Source: CADCUY01 sp964242735
GTDB taxonomy: Bacteria; Actinomycetota; Actinomycetes; Actinomycetales; Quadrisphaeraceae
DNA: 64,000 nucleotides
Assembly: GCA_964242735.1 (NCBI GenBank)
Contig: CAXTAK010000018.1
Location: forward strand, 8,454-72,453
Direction of reading: 5' to 3'
Every line of letters begins with the position of its first letter. Position 1 is the stretch's first letter. A program made the position numbers and the translations under genes. Below the pieces are notes generated by a model, which had not been told where the DNA came from, ran no database searches, and saw nothing but the letters and a program-made list of their open reading frames with translations. Positions 25,717 through 33,110 of the stretch are shown here, one piece after another.

Positions 25717-27066
25717 TCAGCCGCGGACGTGACCCGCGCCGTGCACCACCCAGCGGGTGGTCGTCAGCTCCGCCAGCCCCATCGGACCGCGGGCGTGCAG
25801 CTTCTGCGTGGAGATGCCCACCTCGGCGCCGAGGCCCATCTCACCACCGTCGGTGAAGCGGGTGGAGGCGTTGACCATGACCGCGGCGGAGTCGGTGCCG
25901 GCGACGAAGGCGTCCGCGACCGTGGTGTCGCGGGTGACCACGGCCTCGGTGTGGCCACTGGTCCAGCGCCGGATGTGCTCGAGGGCCTCCCGCAGGGAAC
26001 CCACCACGCCCATGGCGACCTCGAGGGCGTTGTACTCCTGCGCCCAGTCCTCGTCGGTGGCGTCCTCACCGAGGTGCGCGAGCTCCGCGGCGGGGGTCAG
26101 GGCGCGGGCGGCGGCGTCGGGGTGGATGAGCACGCCGGCAGCGCCGAGCGCGGCGACCAGGCGGGGGACGAAGGTGGGTGCGACGTCGGCGTGGACCAGG
26201 AGGGTCTCGGCGGCGTTGCACACGCTGGGCCGGCTGACCTTCGCGTCCAGGCAGATCGCCAGCGCCTCGTCGAGGTCCGCGGACGCGTCGACGTACACGT
26301 GGCAGTTGCCGACCCCGGTCTCGATGGTCGGCACGGTCGCCTCGGTGACCACGCGCTGGATCAACCCCGCCCCGCCCCGGGGGATGACGACGTCGACCAG
26401 ACCGCGGGCGGTCAGCAGCGCCCCGACCCCCGCACGGCCCGCGGCGTCGATGGTCTGGACGGCGTCGGCGGGCAACCCCGCGCCCGCCACCGCCGCTGAG
26501 ACCACGTCGACGAGCACCGCGTTGGTGGCCCGGGCGGCCGACCCCCCGCGCAGCACGGCGGCGTTGCCGGACTTCACCGCCAGGACGGCGGCGTCGACGG
26601 TGACGTTGGGGCGCGCCTCGTAGATGACACCGACGACACCCAGGGGCACCTGGACCTGCTGCAGGCGCATCCCCTGCGGGAGGGTGGAGCCGCGGCGCAC
26701 CTCCCCCACGGGGTCGGGCAGCGCGACGACGACGCGCACGGCGTCCGCGATGGCCGCCAGGCGCGCGGCATCGAGGCGCAGGCGGTCGAGGAGGCCGGGG
26801 GCGAGGCCCTCCGCGGTCCCGCGTGCCAGGTCCTCGGCGTTGGCGGCCACCACGCGCGGAGCCTGCGCGAGCAGGGCGTCGGCGACGGCGAGCAGCGCCG
26901 CGTCCTTCACGGCCCGGGTGGCGGGCGCCAGCGCCAGGGCCGCGGCGCGGGCCCGGTGCAGGGTGGCGGTGACGACAGCGGTCGCGTCGACACCGTCCGA
27001 CGCGGCGCCGCCACCCGTGCCGGTGGTCGCGGTGGCGCTGGTCGCTGCCTGGACCGTCGTGGTCAT
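25717..27066 (-). CDS. proA: Gamma-glutamyl phosphate reductase ProA
   Basis: A 449-residue aldehyde dehydrogenase-superfamily enzyme. It reduces gamma-glutamyl phosphate to glutamate semialdehyde with NADPH, the second step of proline synthesis. The features are VIYEARPNVTVDAA, KSGNAAVLRGGSAA, the GVGNCHVYVD strand, the catalytic Cys283 in SRPSVCNAAETLL, and the C-terminal TRFTDGGEMGLGAEVGISTQKLHARGPMGL pattern. The N-terminus has about 25 extra Thr/Ala/Gly-rich residues. proB is upstream in the same operon, with two unrelated genes between them. Confidence 0.96.
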   Translation of the reverse strand: MTTTVQAATSATATTGTGGGAASDGVDATAVVTATLHRARAAALALAPATRAVKDAALLAVADALLAQAPRVVAANAEDLARGTAEGLAPGLLDRLRLDAARLAAIADAVRVVVALPDPVGEVRRGSTLPQGMRLQQVQVPLGVVGVIYEARPNVTVDAAVLAVKSGNAAVLRGGSAARATNAVLVDVVSAAVAGAGLPADAVQTIDAAGRAGVGALLTARGLVDVVIPRGGAGLIQRVVTEATVPTIETGVGNCHVYVDASADLDEALAICLDAKVSRPSVCNAAETLLVHADVAPTFVPRLVAALGAAGVLIHPDAAARALTPAAELAHLGEDATDEDWAQEYNALEVAMGVVGSLREALEHIRRWTSGHTEAVVTRDTTVADAFVAGTDSAAVMVNASTRFTDGGEMGLGAEVGISTQKLHARGPMGLAELTTTRWVVHGAGHVRG

Positions 27067-27085
27067 CGGGGAAGGCTAGCGGCGC

Positions 27086-28726
27086 TCAGCGCTTCATCCA
27101 GCGCCGCGCGCTGCGCCGGCCGACGGCCCGCCACAGCTCCGGCAGCGGCGCCTCCAGCTGGCGTGCCCGGGCCTCCTCCAGACCGTGCAGCCGACCGAAG
27201 GTGAACGCGTGCTGCCCCCCGCCGGCGGCGTCCGCCAGCCGGGTCAGCTCTGCACGGGCCACCGCGGAGTCCTGGTGCTCCCCCAGCTCGGCCTGCAGGC
27301 GCTTCACCGCCCGGGTGTAGTCGGCGGCGGCGGGCCACAGCGGTGCCAGCGCCTCCGCGGCGTACCGGGCGCGCTTGGCGGACTTGCGGGCCTCGTGCAG
27401 CGCCTCGTCGTGGGCCGCGGAACCCCCACCGCCGGCGTCGTCCTCCCTGCCGCGCGACGGCTCGGGTGCGGCGTCCGACAGGGCGTCCTCCACGAGCCCC
27501 GCCAGCTCGCGGTGCGCGCGCCGCATCCGCCGCAGGAGCACCTCCCGGGCCGGGCGGGCGGCCTGGGCGGTCAGCGGCGGGTCGGCCACCAGGGCCTCCA
27601 GGGTCGTGACCAGCTGCCGGTACCGCTGCCCGTCCTGCGCGGCCCTGACCTCCGTGTGCGCCCGCTCGTGCTCGGCGTCCAGCACGGCTCCGACGTACTG
27701 CGCGCTCGCCTCAGGACCGCCGGCGTCGAGCACGGCCGCGGTGAGGCGCTCGCGGAGCACCTCCGCGTCGCGCGCGCCCCCGAGCACCCCCGCCCACCAC
27801 GCCAGCTCCGCGCGCACCTCACGGGCGCGGGCGCGCGTGAGCACCGGCGCGAAGGTGGTCAGTGCGCTGCGCAGGCGGCGGCTGGCGACGCGCATGCGGT
27901 GCACGGCGTCGGGGGCGTCGAGGCGCACCGCGGCGTGCAGGCCCACCAGCTCGCGCACCTGCTCGTCGAGGTGGGCGAGCACCACCTCGCCGGCCGTGGA
28001 CGACGCCGTCACCCGGCGCCGGGGGGCAGCGGTTCCGCGCCGCCCGGCACCGTCGCTGGCGGGGTCCCCGAGGGCGCGCGCCAGCTTCGAGGAGGAGGAC
28101 GAGCGGGCGACGCCGGAGCCGGCCAGGCGGTGCTCGACGGCGTCGAGGAACCCCTCGTCGGCGTGCTCGACGAGCTCCACCTCGAGCTCGCGCCAGGACT
28201 GCTGCGCCGCCTCCCCCGCCGGGGACCCGCTGAGGCGCTGGGCGGTGACCCGGTCGTCGGCGACCTCGGCCAGCACCCGCCCGGTGTCGTCGCGCAGGTG
28301 GCGGACGGCGCGCTCGGTGACCAGGCGCGCCACCGGTACCAGCGGCGCGCCGCGGGTCACCGACCACGCGAGGGACTGCAGCTCCTCGGGCACCACCGGT
28401 GCGGCGTCCCCGCCCCCCGAGCCCGCGGCGGGTGGGGGCCCCAGGGGCAGCTGCACCTCGTGGCGGGCCCCCGTGCCCCCGCCGTCCGTCGGGAGCTTCA
28501 GGTGCCACCCCGCGTCGTGCCCCCCGGTGCGGCGGCGGAGCGTGGTGCGCGCCCGCGCCAGGGCCAGGTCGGCGGTGTCGAGGTACAGCGCCTCCAAGGT
28601 GGTGGCCGTGGGCCCGTCGACGGCGGCGACACCGGGGACCGCGGTCAGCGCCGCGGTCAGGTCGAGCAGGGGATCAGCGTGCTCGAGGGCGTACTTCCGC
28701 TCGACCTCGCGGTGCAGGGTGGCCAT
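27086..28726 (-). CDS. CYTH and CHAD domain-containing protein
   Basis: A 546-residue protein. Residues 1-220 form a CYTH (triphosphate tunnel) domain with the ExExK signature as Glu7-Val-Glu9-Arg-Lys11 and LYLDTADLALARARTTLRRR. Residues 300-530 form a CHAD helical domain with the HRMRVASRRLRSAL histidine/arginine helix and HEARKSAKRARYAAE. CYTH enzymes handle inorganic triphosphate or related substrates; CHAD domains are known to bind polyphosphate. The ATG at 28726 begins the ExExK strand directly. It sits within the obg-proB-proA operon, 19 bases before proA. A PPK2 gene also occurs in this window, so polyphosphate is a plausible ligand. Confidence 0.88.
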   Translation of the reverse strand: MATLHREVERKYALEHADPLLDLTAALTAVPGVAAVDGPTATTLEALYLDTADLALARARTTLRRRTGGHDAGWHLKLPTDGGGTGARHEVQLPLGPPPAAGSGGGDAAPVVPEELQSLAWSVTRGAPLVPVARLVTERAVRHLRDDTGRVLAEVADDRVTAQRLSGSPAGEAAQQSWRELEVELVEHADEGFLDAVEHRLAGSGVARSSSSSKLARALGDPASDGAGRRGTAAPRRRVTASSTAGEVVLAHLDEQVRELVGLHAAVRLDAPDAVHRMRVASRRLRSALTTFAPVLTRARAREVRAELAWWAGVLGGARDAEVLRERLTAAVLDAGGPEASAQYVGAVLDAEHERAHTEVRAAQDGQRYRQLVTTLEALVADPPLTAQAARPAREVLLRRMRRAHRELAGLVEDALSDAAPEPSRGREDDAGGGGSAAHDEALHEARKSAKRARYAAEALAPLWPAAADYTRAVKRLQAELGEHQDSAVARAELTRLADAAGGGQHAFTFGRLHGLEEARARQLEAPLPELWRAVGRRSARRWMKR

Positions 28727-28805
28727 GGCGCCGATCCCACCACGGGCGTCCGACCACGGGCACCCCACCACGCCCCCCCGTCCCGTCGGGCGGTGCGGTG
28801 GGCGC

Positions 28806-29273
28806 TCACAGCGGGCGGAGCGTGCCCGGCGAGGACGGTCGAGGCACGCGCTGACCGCGGGCGCGGAGGGTGTCGCGGTCGACGACCTCGAGGCCGACGG
28901 GGCGCCAGTCGGGCAGGTCGGCGCTGCGACGGTGCTCCGCCCACAGCGCCAGTCCCAGGGACGCTGCGTCGTCGAGGTCGTCCGCCTCGTCCCAGTAGCT
29001 GATCTCCACGCGCCCCGTCCCGTAGCGCACCGTGGCCAGGGGCTCTCCCTCGACGAGGGCGAGCAGTGACGCGGCCAGGCGTGCGGGGTCCACCGGTGAG
29101 CCGGCGAAGGTGAGGGTGAGGTGCCACAGGCGGGGCTCGCCCGGGGAGTCTGCTCCGGGGCCCGCGCCGGGGTCGGCACCCTGGTTCCCGGGGGGTGGTG
29201 GGTCGGTGTCGGCGCGCACCACGTCCAGCCACCGGGCCCGCGGGCCGCCCCCTCCCGCGGAGTGCTCGACCAC
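28806..29273 (-). CDS. Conserved-looking hypothetical protein in the proB operon
   Basis: A 155-residue protein with no family I can name. Residues 1-45 are glycine- and proline-rich. The folded part begins at RLWHLTLTFAGSPVDPARLAASLLAL and continues with VRYGTGRVEISYWDEADDLDDAASLGLALW and WRPVGLEVVDRDTL. One HLTLTF strand recalls 2H phosphoesterases, but the second HxT motif is missing. The GTG start follows a GGGAGGGGG site located directly after the proB stop codon (15 bases). Transcription with proB and the CYTH-CHAD gene is therefore likely. Confidence 0.7.
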   Translation of the reverse strand: MVEHSAGGGGPRARWLDVVRADTDPPPPGNQGADPGAGPGADSPGEPRLWHLTLTFAGSPVDPARLAASLLALVEGEPLATVRYGTGRVEISYWDEADDLDDAASLGLALWAEHRRSADLPDWRPVGLEVVDRDTLRARGQRVPRPSSPGTLRPL

Positions 29274-29288
29274 CGGGCCCCCTCCCGC

Positions 29289-30497
29289 TCACCGCCTCGC
29301 CGCGGGCGGGCCGGGCTCGGCCTGCTCGAGCAGGGACCCCGCCACCAGCGCCATCTGGTCGCGGTGCACCAGCTCCGCGCCGTAGCCCGGACCGAGGGCG
29401 GCGGCCAGCGCTGCGGTCGACCTCCCGAGGAGGACGGGGACCTCTGCCGACGAGTAGTTCACCAGCCCCCGGGCCACGGTGTGGCCGCTTCGGTCGAGGA
29501 GGTCGACCGGGTCGCCGGCCTCGAAGGTGCCGCGCACCTCCACCACCCCCGCCGGCAGCAGGGAGGCACCCCGACCGGTGAGGGCCGCGACGGCGCCCTC
29601 GTCGAGCACCAACGCACCGGTGGCCTCCGCGGCGTGCGCCAGCCACAGCGCCCGCGAGCTCGTCCGCGGGCCGGTGGCGGTGAAGACCGTCCCGACGTCC
29701 TCCCCCGCCAGCAGCGCGCCGGCGTCGTCGGCGGACCCCAGGGCCACCGCGATCCCCGAGCCCGTGGCGGTGCGCGCGGCGGCCACCTTGGTGACCATGC
29801 CACCGGTGCCCACCGCGCTGCGCGTGCCCGCGACGTCGGCCCGCTCGACGCGCGCCCAGTCCGCCGCGGAGGCCACCAGGGGCACCCGGACGGCCCCGGG
29901 GCGCGACGGTGGGGCGTCGTAGAGGGCGTCGACGTCGGTGAGGAGCACCAGCGCGTCGGCGCGCACGAGGTGGGCGACCAGGGCGGCGAGCCGGTCGTTG
30001 TCGCCGAGGCGGATCTCCGCGGTCGCCACCGTGTCGTTCTCGTTGACCACCGGCAGGACCCCCAGGGCCAGCAACCGGAACAGCGTGGCCCGGGCGTTGA
30101 CGTACGACGCGCGGCGGACGACGTCGTCCGCGGTCAGCAGGACCTGCCCGACCGTGATGCCGTGGCGCTGCGCCGCGGCGGTGTAGCGAGCCACCAGCAC
30201 GCCCTGCCCGACGCTGGCGGCGGCCTGCTGGGTGGCCAGGTCGCGGGGGCGCCGACGCAGCCCCAGGGGGGCGAGCCCGGAGGCGATGGCCCCGGAGGAG
30301 ACCAGGACGATCTCGGTGCCGGCGGCGCGGCGTGCGGCGAGGACGTCGACCAGCGCCACCAACCGCGCCTCGTCGAGGTCGCCCCCGGTGGTGGTCAGGG
30401 ACGACGAGCCCACCTTGACGACCACGCGCCGCGCGGCGGTGAGCACCGTCGACCGCCCACCCGCCCCGACCCCGACGCCACCGGGGTCAGGGGCCAT
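29289..30497 (-). CDS. proB: Glutamate 5-kinase ProB
   Basis: A 402-residue enzyme that phosphorylates glutamate, the first and feedback-controlled step of proline synthesis. The amino acid kinase domain shows RRVVVKVGSSSLTT, IVLVSSGAIASGL, LPVVNENDTVAT and GTGGMVTKVAAA. Residues from about 300 form a PUA domain with LPAGVVEVRGTFEAGDPVDL and ARGLVNYSSAE. The ATG at 30497 overlaps the end of obg by 11 bases, which ties translation to obg. The N-terminal 20 residues before the kinase strand are glycine-rich and probably flexible. Confidence 0.95.
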   Translation of the reverse strand: MAPDPGGVGVGAGGRSTVLTAARRVVVKVGSSSLTTTGGDLDEARLVALVDVLAARRAAGTEIVLVSSGAIASGLAPLGLRRRPRDLATQQAAASVGQGVLVARYTAAAQRHGITVGQVLLTADDVVRRASYVNARATLFRLLALGVLPVVNENDTVATAEIRLGDNDRLAALVAHLVRADALVLLTDVDALYDAPPSRPGAVRVPLVASAADWARVERADVAGTRSAVGTGGMVTKVAAARTATGSGIAVALGSADDAGALLAGEDVGTVFTATGPRTSSRALWLAHAAEATGALVLDEGAVAALTGRGASLLPAGVVEVRGTFEAGDPVDLLDRSGHTVARGLVNYSSAEVPVLLGRSTAALAAALGPGYGAELVHRDQMALVAGSLLEQAEPGPPAARR

Positions 30498-32136
30498 CGG
30501 CGGCGGCGTCCTCGGCGGCGTGCGCCCAGTGCCCGGCGCGGCGCTCCGCCTCGAGCTCCTCGCGGGCGCTGCGGCGGGCGACGCGGCGGTCCTCGTAGCG
30601 CTCGCGCTTGACGTCGCGGGTCGGCCGGGAGCTGTCCTCCAGGCGCAGGTCGGTGCCGCGCGGGCCCGCCAGGAGCTCGGCGCCCCCGGCCATGGTGGGC
30701 TGCCAGTCGAACAGCACGGCGTCGTCCCCACGACCGATGACCACCTCGGACCCGGAGACCGCGCCGGCGCGCAGCAGCTGCTCCTCCACGCCCAGGCGGG
30801 CGAGGCGGTCGGCGAGGTAGCCCACCGCCTCGTCGTTGGCGAAGTCGGTCTGGCTGACCCACCGCTGCGGCTTCTCCCCCAGCACGCGGTACAGGTCGTC
30901 GCCGGGGCGGGTCGGGTGCCCCTCGCGGGTGACGGTGAACCCGCGGTCGTCCACCGGGCGCGGGCGCAGCACCACGGGCGCCGGGGGTGCAGCGGGCGCG
31001 GCCTCGCGCGCCTCGCGCACCAGGGCGGCCATGGCGAAGGCCAGCTCGCGCAGTCCCTCGTGGCTGAGCGCGGAGACCTCGAAGACCCGCAGGCCCCGGG
31101 CCTCGAGGTCGGGACGGACGATCTCGGCGAGGTCGCGGGCGTCCGGCACGTCGACCTTGTTGACGACCACGAGCCGGGGACGGTCCAGCAGGGGCCGGGA
31201 GGCGACGTCGCCGACGGGAGCGGCGGCGCCGACGGTGGTGGTGGTGTCGCGGTCATCGCCGGTGGAGCCGTCGCCGTCGGGGTCCGCGGAGCCCTCCACC
31301 ACCGCGCCGGCACCGGCCCGCAGGGCGTCGTAGGCCGCGAGCTCGACCTCGATGGTGATGAGGTCGCCCAGCGGGTCGCGGTCGGTCTCCAGGGCCGCGC
31401 CGTCCAGGACGTGCACGAGCACGGCGCAGCGCTCCACGTGGCGCAGGAACTCCAGCCCGAGGCCCTTCCCGCGGGAGGCCCCGGGGATCAGGCCCGGCAC
31501 GTCGGCGACGGTGAAGCGCTCGGCGCCCGCCTCGACCACCCCGAGGTTGGGCACCAGGGTGGTGAAGGGGTAGTCCGCGATCTTCGGTCGAGCCGCTGAC
31601 ATCGCGGCGATCAGCGAGGACTTGCCGGCGCTGGGGAAGCCCACGAGCGCGACGTCGGCGACGCTGCGCAGCTCCAGGACGACGTCGGCGGTGGCACCGG
31701 GCTCTCCGAGCAGCGCGAAGCCGGGGGCCTTGCGGCGGGGGGAGGACAGCGCGGCGTTGCCGAGGCCCCCGCGGCCACCCGCGGCCAGCACGTAGCGGGT
31801 GCCTGCCCCGAGGAGGTCGGCGATCAGCGCGCCGCCGGGGGTGCGCACCGTGGTGCCGTCGGGCACGCGCAGCACCACGTCGTCGCCGTCGGCGCCGTGG
31901 CGCATGTCACCCGCGCCCGGCTTGCCGCGGCCACCGCTGCGGTGCGGGGTGTGGTGGTAGTCCAGCAGCGTGGTGGTCGAGGGGTCGACCTCCACGACCA
32001 CGTCACCGCCGCTGCCCCCGTTGCCGCCGTCGGGCCCGCCGAGGGGCTTGAACTTCTCACGGTGCACCGAGGCGACACCGTGACCCCCGTCACCGCCGGT
32101 CACGTGCAGGGTGACGCGGTCGACGAAGGTCGCCAC
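30487..32136 (-). CDS. obg: GTPase Obg (CgtA)
   Basis: A 549-residue ribosome-associated GTPase needed for 50S assembly. The glycine-rich Obg fold (GGDGGHGVASVHREKF, GGPDGGNGGSGGDV) is followed by the G domain with G1 GFPSAGKSS, switch I IADYPFTTLVPNLG, G3 DVPGLIPGASRGKGLG, G4 NKVD, and a C-terminal OCT domain with FTVTREG and VSQTDFANDEAVGYLADRL. Compared with the usual sequence there is an insertion of about 40 acidic/Thr-rich residues between G3 and G4. The GTG at 32136 is chosen because AGGAGGAGG lies five bases upstream; a GTG eight codons earlier has no such site. Confidence 0.95.
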   Translation of the reverse strand: MATFVDRVTLHVTGGDGGHGVASVHREKFKPLGGPDGGNGGSGGDVVVEVDPSTTTLLDYHHTPHRSGGRGKPGAGDMRHGADGDDVVLRVPDGTTVRTPGGALIADLLGAGTRYVLAAGGRGGLGNAALSSPRRKAPGFALLGEPGATADVVLELRSVADVALVGFPSAGKSSLIAAMSAARPKIADYPFTTLVPNLGVVEAGAERFTVADVPGLIPGASRGKGLGLEFLRHVERCAVLVHVLDGAALETDRDPLGDLITIEVELAAYDALRAGAGAVVEGSADPDGDGSTGDDRDTTTTVGAAAPVGDVASRPLLDRPRLVVVNKVDVPDARDLAEIVRPDLEARGLRVFEVSALSHEGLRELAFAMAALVREAREAAPAAPPAPVVLRPRPVDDRGFTVTREGHPTRPGDDLYRVLGEKPQRWVSQTDFANDEAVGYLADRLARLGVEEQLLRAGAVSGSEVVIGRGDDAVLFDWQPTMAGGAELLAGPRGTDLRLEDSSRPTRDVKRERYEDRRVARRSAREELEAERRAGHWAHAAEDAAADGP

Positions 32137-32248
32137 GCGGGCCTCCTCCTGGTCGGTCACTGCTGCGGTCGGTGCTGCGCGGGACTGAGCGAGGGGCGGC
32201 CCCCGCCAGCGCCGCAGCGCCGACCGGGACCGCCCCTCGCCGGGATGC

Positions 32249-32542
32249 TCAGACGAGCGGTGCGCCCGCCTCGACCACCGGCTGGGGGGCCTGGACCGGC
32301 AGGACGTTGATCACACGGCGCCCGCCGGCGGTGCCGAAGGTCACGGCGCCGCGAACCAGGGCGAAGAGCGTGTCATCGCCACCGCGCCCCACCCCGGCAC
32401 CGGGGTGGAAGTGGGTGCCGCGCTGGCGCAGGATGATCGTGCCGGGCCCGACGAGCTCGCCGCCGAAGCGCTTCACACCCAGGCGCTGGGCGTTGGAGTC
32501 GCGCCCGTTGCGGGTGGAGCTGGCGCCCTTCTTGTGTGCCAT
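32249..32542 (-). CDS. rpmA: 50S ribosomal protein L27
   Basis: A 97-residue protein beginning MAHKKGASSTRNGRDSNAQRLG with the L27 core FGGELVGPGTIILRQRGTHFHPG and GRGGDDTLFALVRG. The basic N-terminus reaches the peptidyl transferase centre. It carries about ten extra residues at the C-terminus (PVQAPQPVVEAG). The position between rplU and obg is the universal order. Confidence 0.97.
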   Translation of the reverse strand: MAHKKGASSTRNGRDSNAQRLGVKRFGGELVGPGTIILRQRGTHFHPGAGVGRGGDDTLFALVRGAVTFGTAGGRRVINVLPVQAPQPVVEAGAPLV

Positions 32543-32603
32543 CTGAGGACCCTCTCGAGGTGCTGGGGGGCGGGGTGGTGCCGGAGGTGGTGGTGCGGGC
32601 AGG

Positions 32604-32912
32604 TCAGCCGATCGAGGTGACCCGCAGGCGGGTCAGCTTCGAGCGGTGGCCCTGGCGCTTGCGGTAGCCGGTCTTGTTCTTGAACTTCATGATGATGATC
32701 TTCGGACCCTTGTCATCACGCACCACCGCGGCGGTGACCGTGGTGGCCGCGAGGGTCTCGGCGTCGGAGGTGATGGTGGCTCCGTCGACGAGGAGGACGG
32801 GCTTGAGCTGCACGTTCCCGTCGCTGTCACCGGCGATGCGGTCCACGACGAGGATGTCGCCGACGGCGACCTTCTCCTGACGGCCGCCGGCACGGACGAT
32901 GGCGTACACCAC
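32604..32912 (-). CDS. rplU: 50S ribosomal protein L21
   Basis: A 102-residue ribosomal protein of the large subunit that binds 23S rRNA. It shows MVYAIVRAGGRQEKVAVGD, then VVRDDKGPKIIIMKFKNKTGYRKRQGHR and the closing TRLRVTSIG, all hallmarks of L21. A GAGGAAG site precedes the GTG start. It is followed at 61 bases by rpmA. It is separated from rne upstream by 198 bases, which may hold its own promoter. Confidence 0.97.
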   Translation of the reverse strand: MVYAIVRAGGRQEKVAVGDILVVDRIAGDSDGNVQLKPVLLVDGATITSDAETLAATTVTAAVVRDDKGPKIIIMKFKNKTGYRKRQGHRSKLTRLRVTSIG

Positions 32913-33041
32913 GGGGTTCTTCCTCTGTTCGGCGAACGGGGTCTGGGTGGTCCTGGTGCTGGGCGCTCGACGCGGACGAACCGCTGCGCCGCTGAGCGCC
33001 GCGGGGGCTGCACCCTGCGGTGTCGTGCCGTGCGGGTCACC

Positions 33042-33060
33042 CGGGTGCGGGGAGCACCCG
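33042..33060. terminator. Hairpin between rne and rplU
   Basis: CGGGTGC (33042-33048) pairs with GCACCCG (33054-33060) across a five-base loop. It lies 51-69 bases after the rne stop and 130 bases before the rplU start, so it is either a weak rne terminator or part of an rplU leader. The sequence does not decide between them. Confidence 0.35.
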
Positions 33061-33110
33061 CCGACCGAGCGCGCGGCGACCGGCCAAGGGTAGCCGATGG
33101 CGCGCGCCGC

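Noticed and set aside
28806..29273. 2H phosphoesterase assignment for the hypothetical protein
   Set aside because: Only one HxTx-like strand is present; the second catalytic HxT motif is missing.
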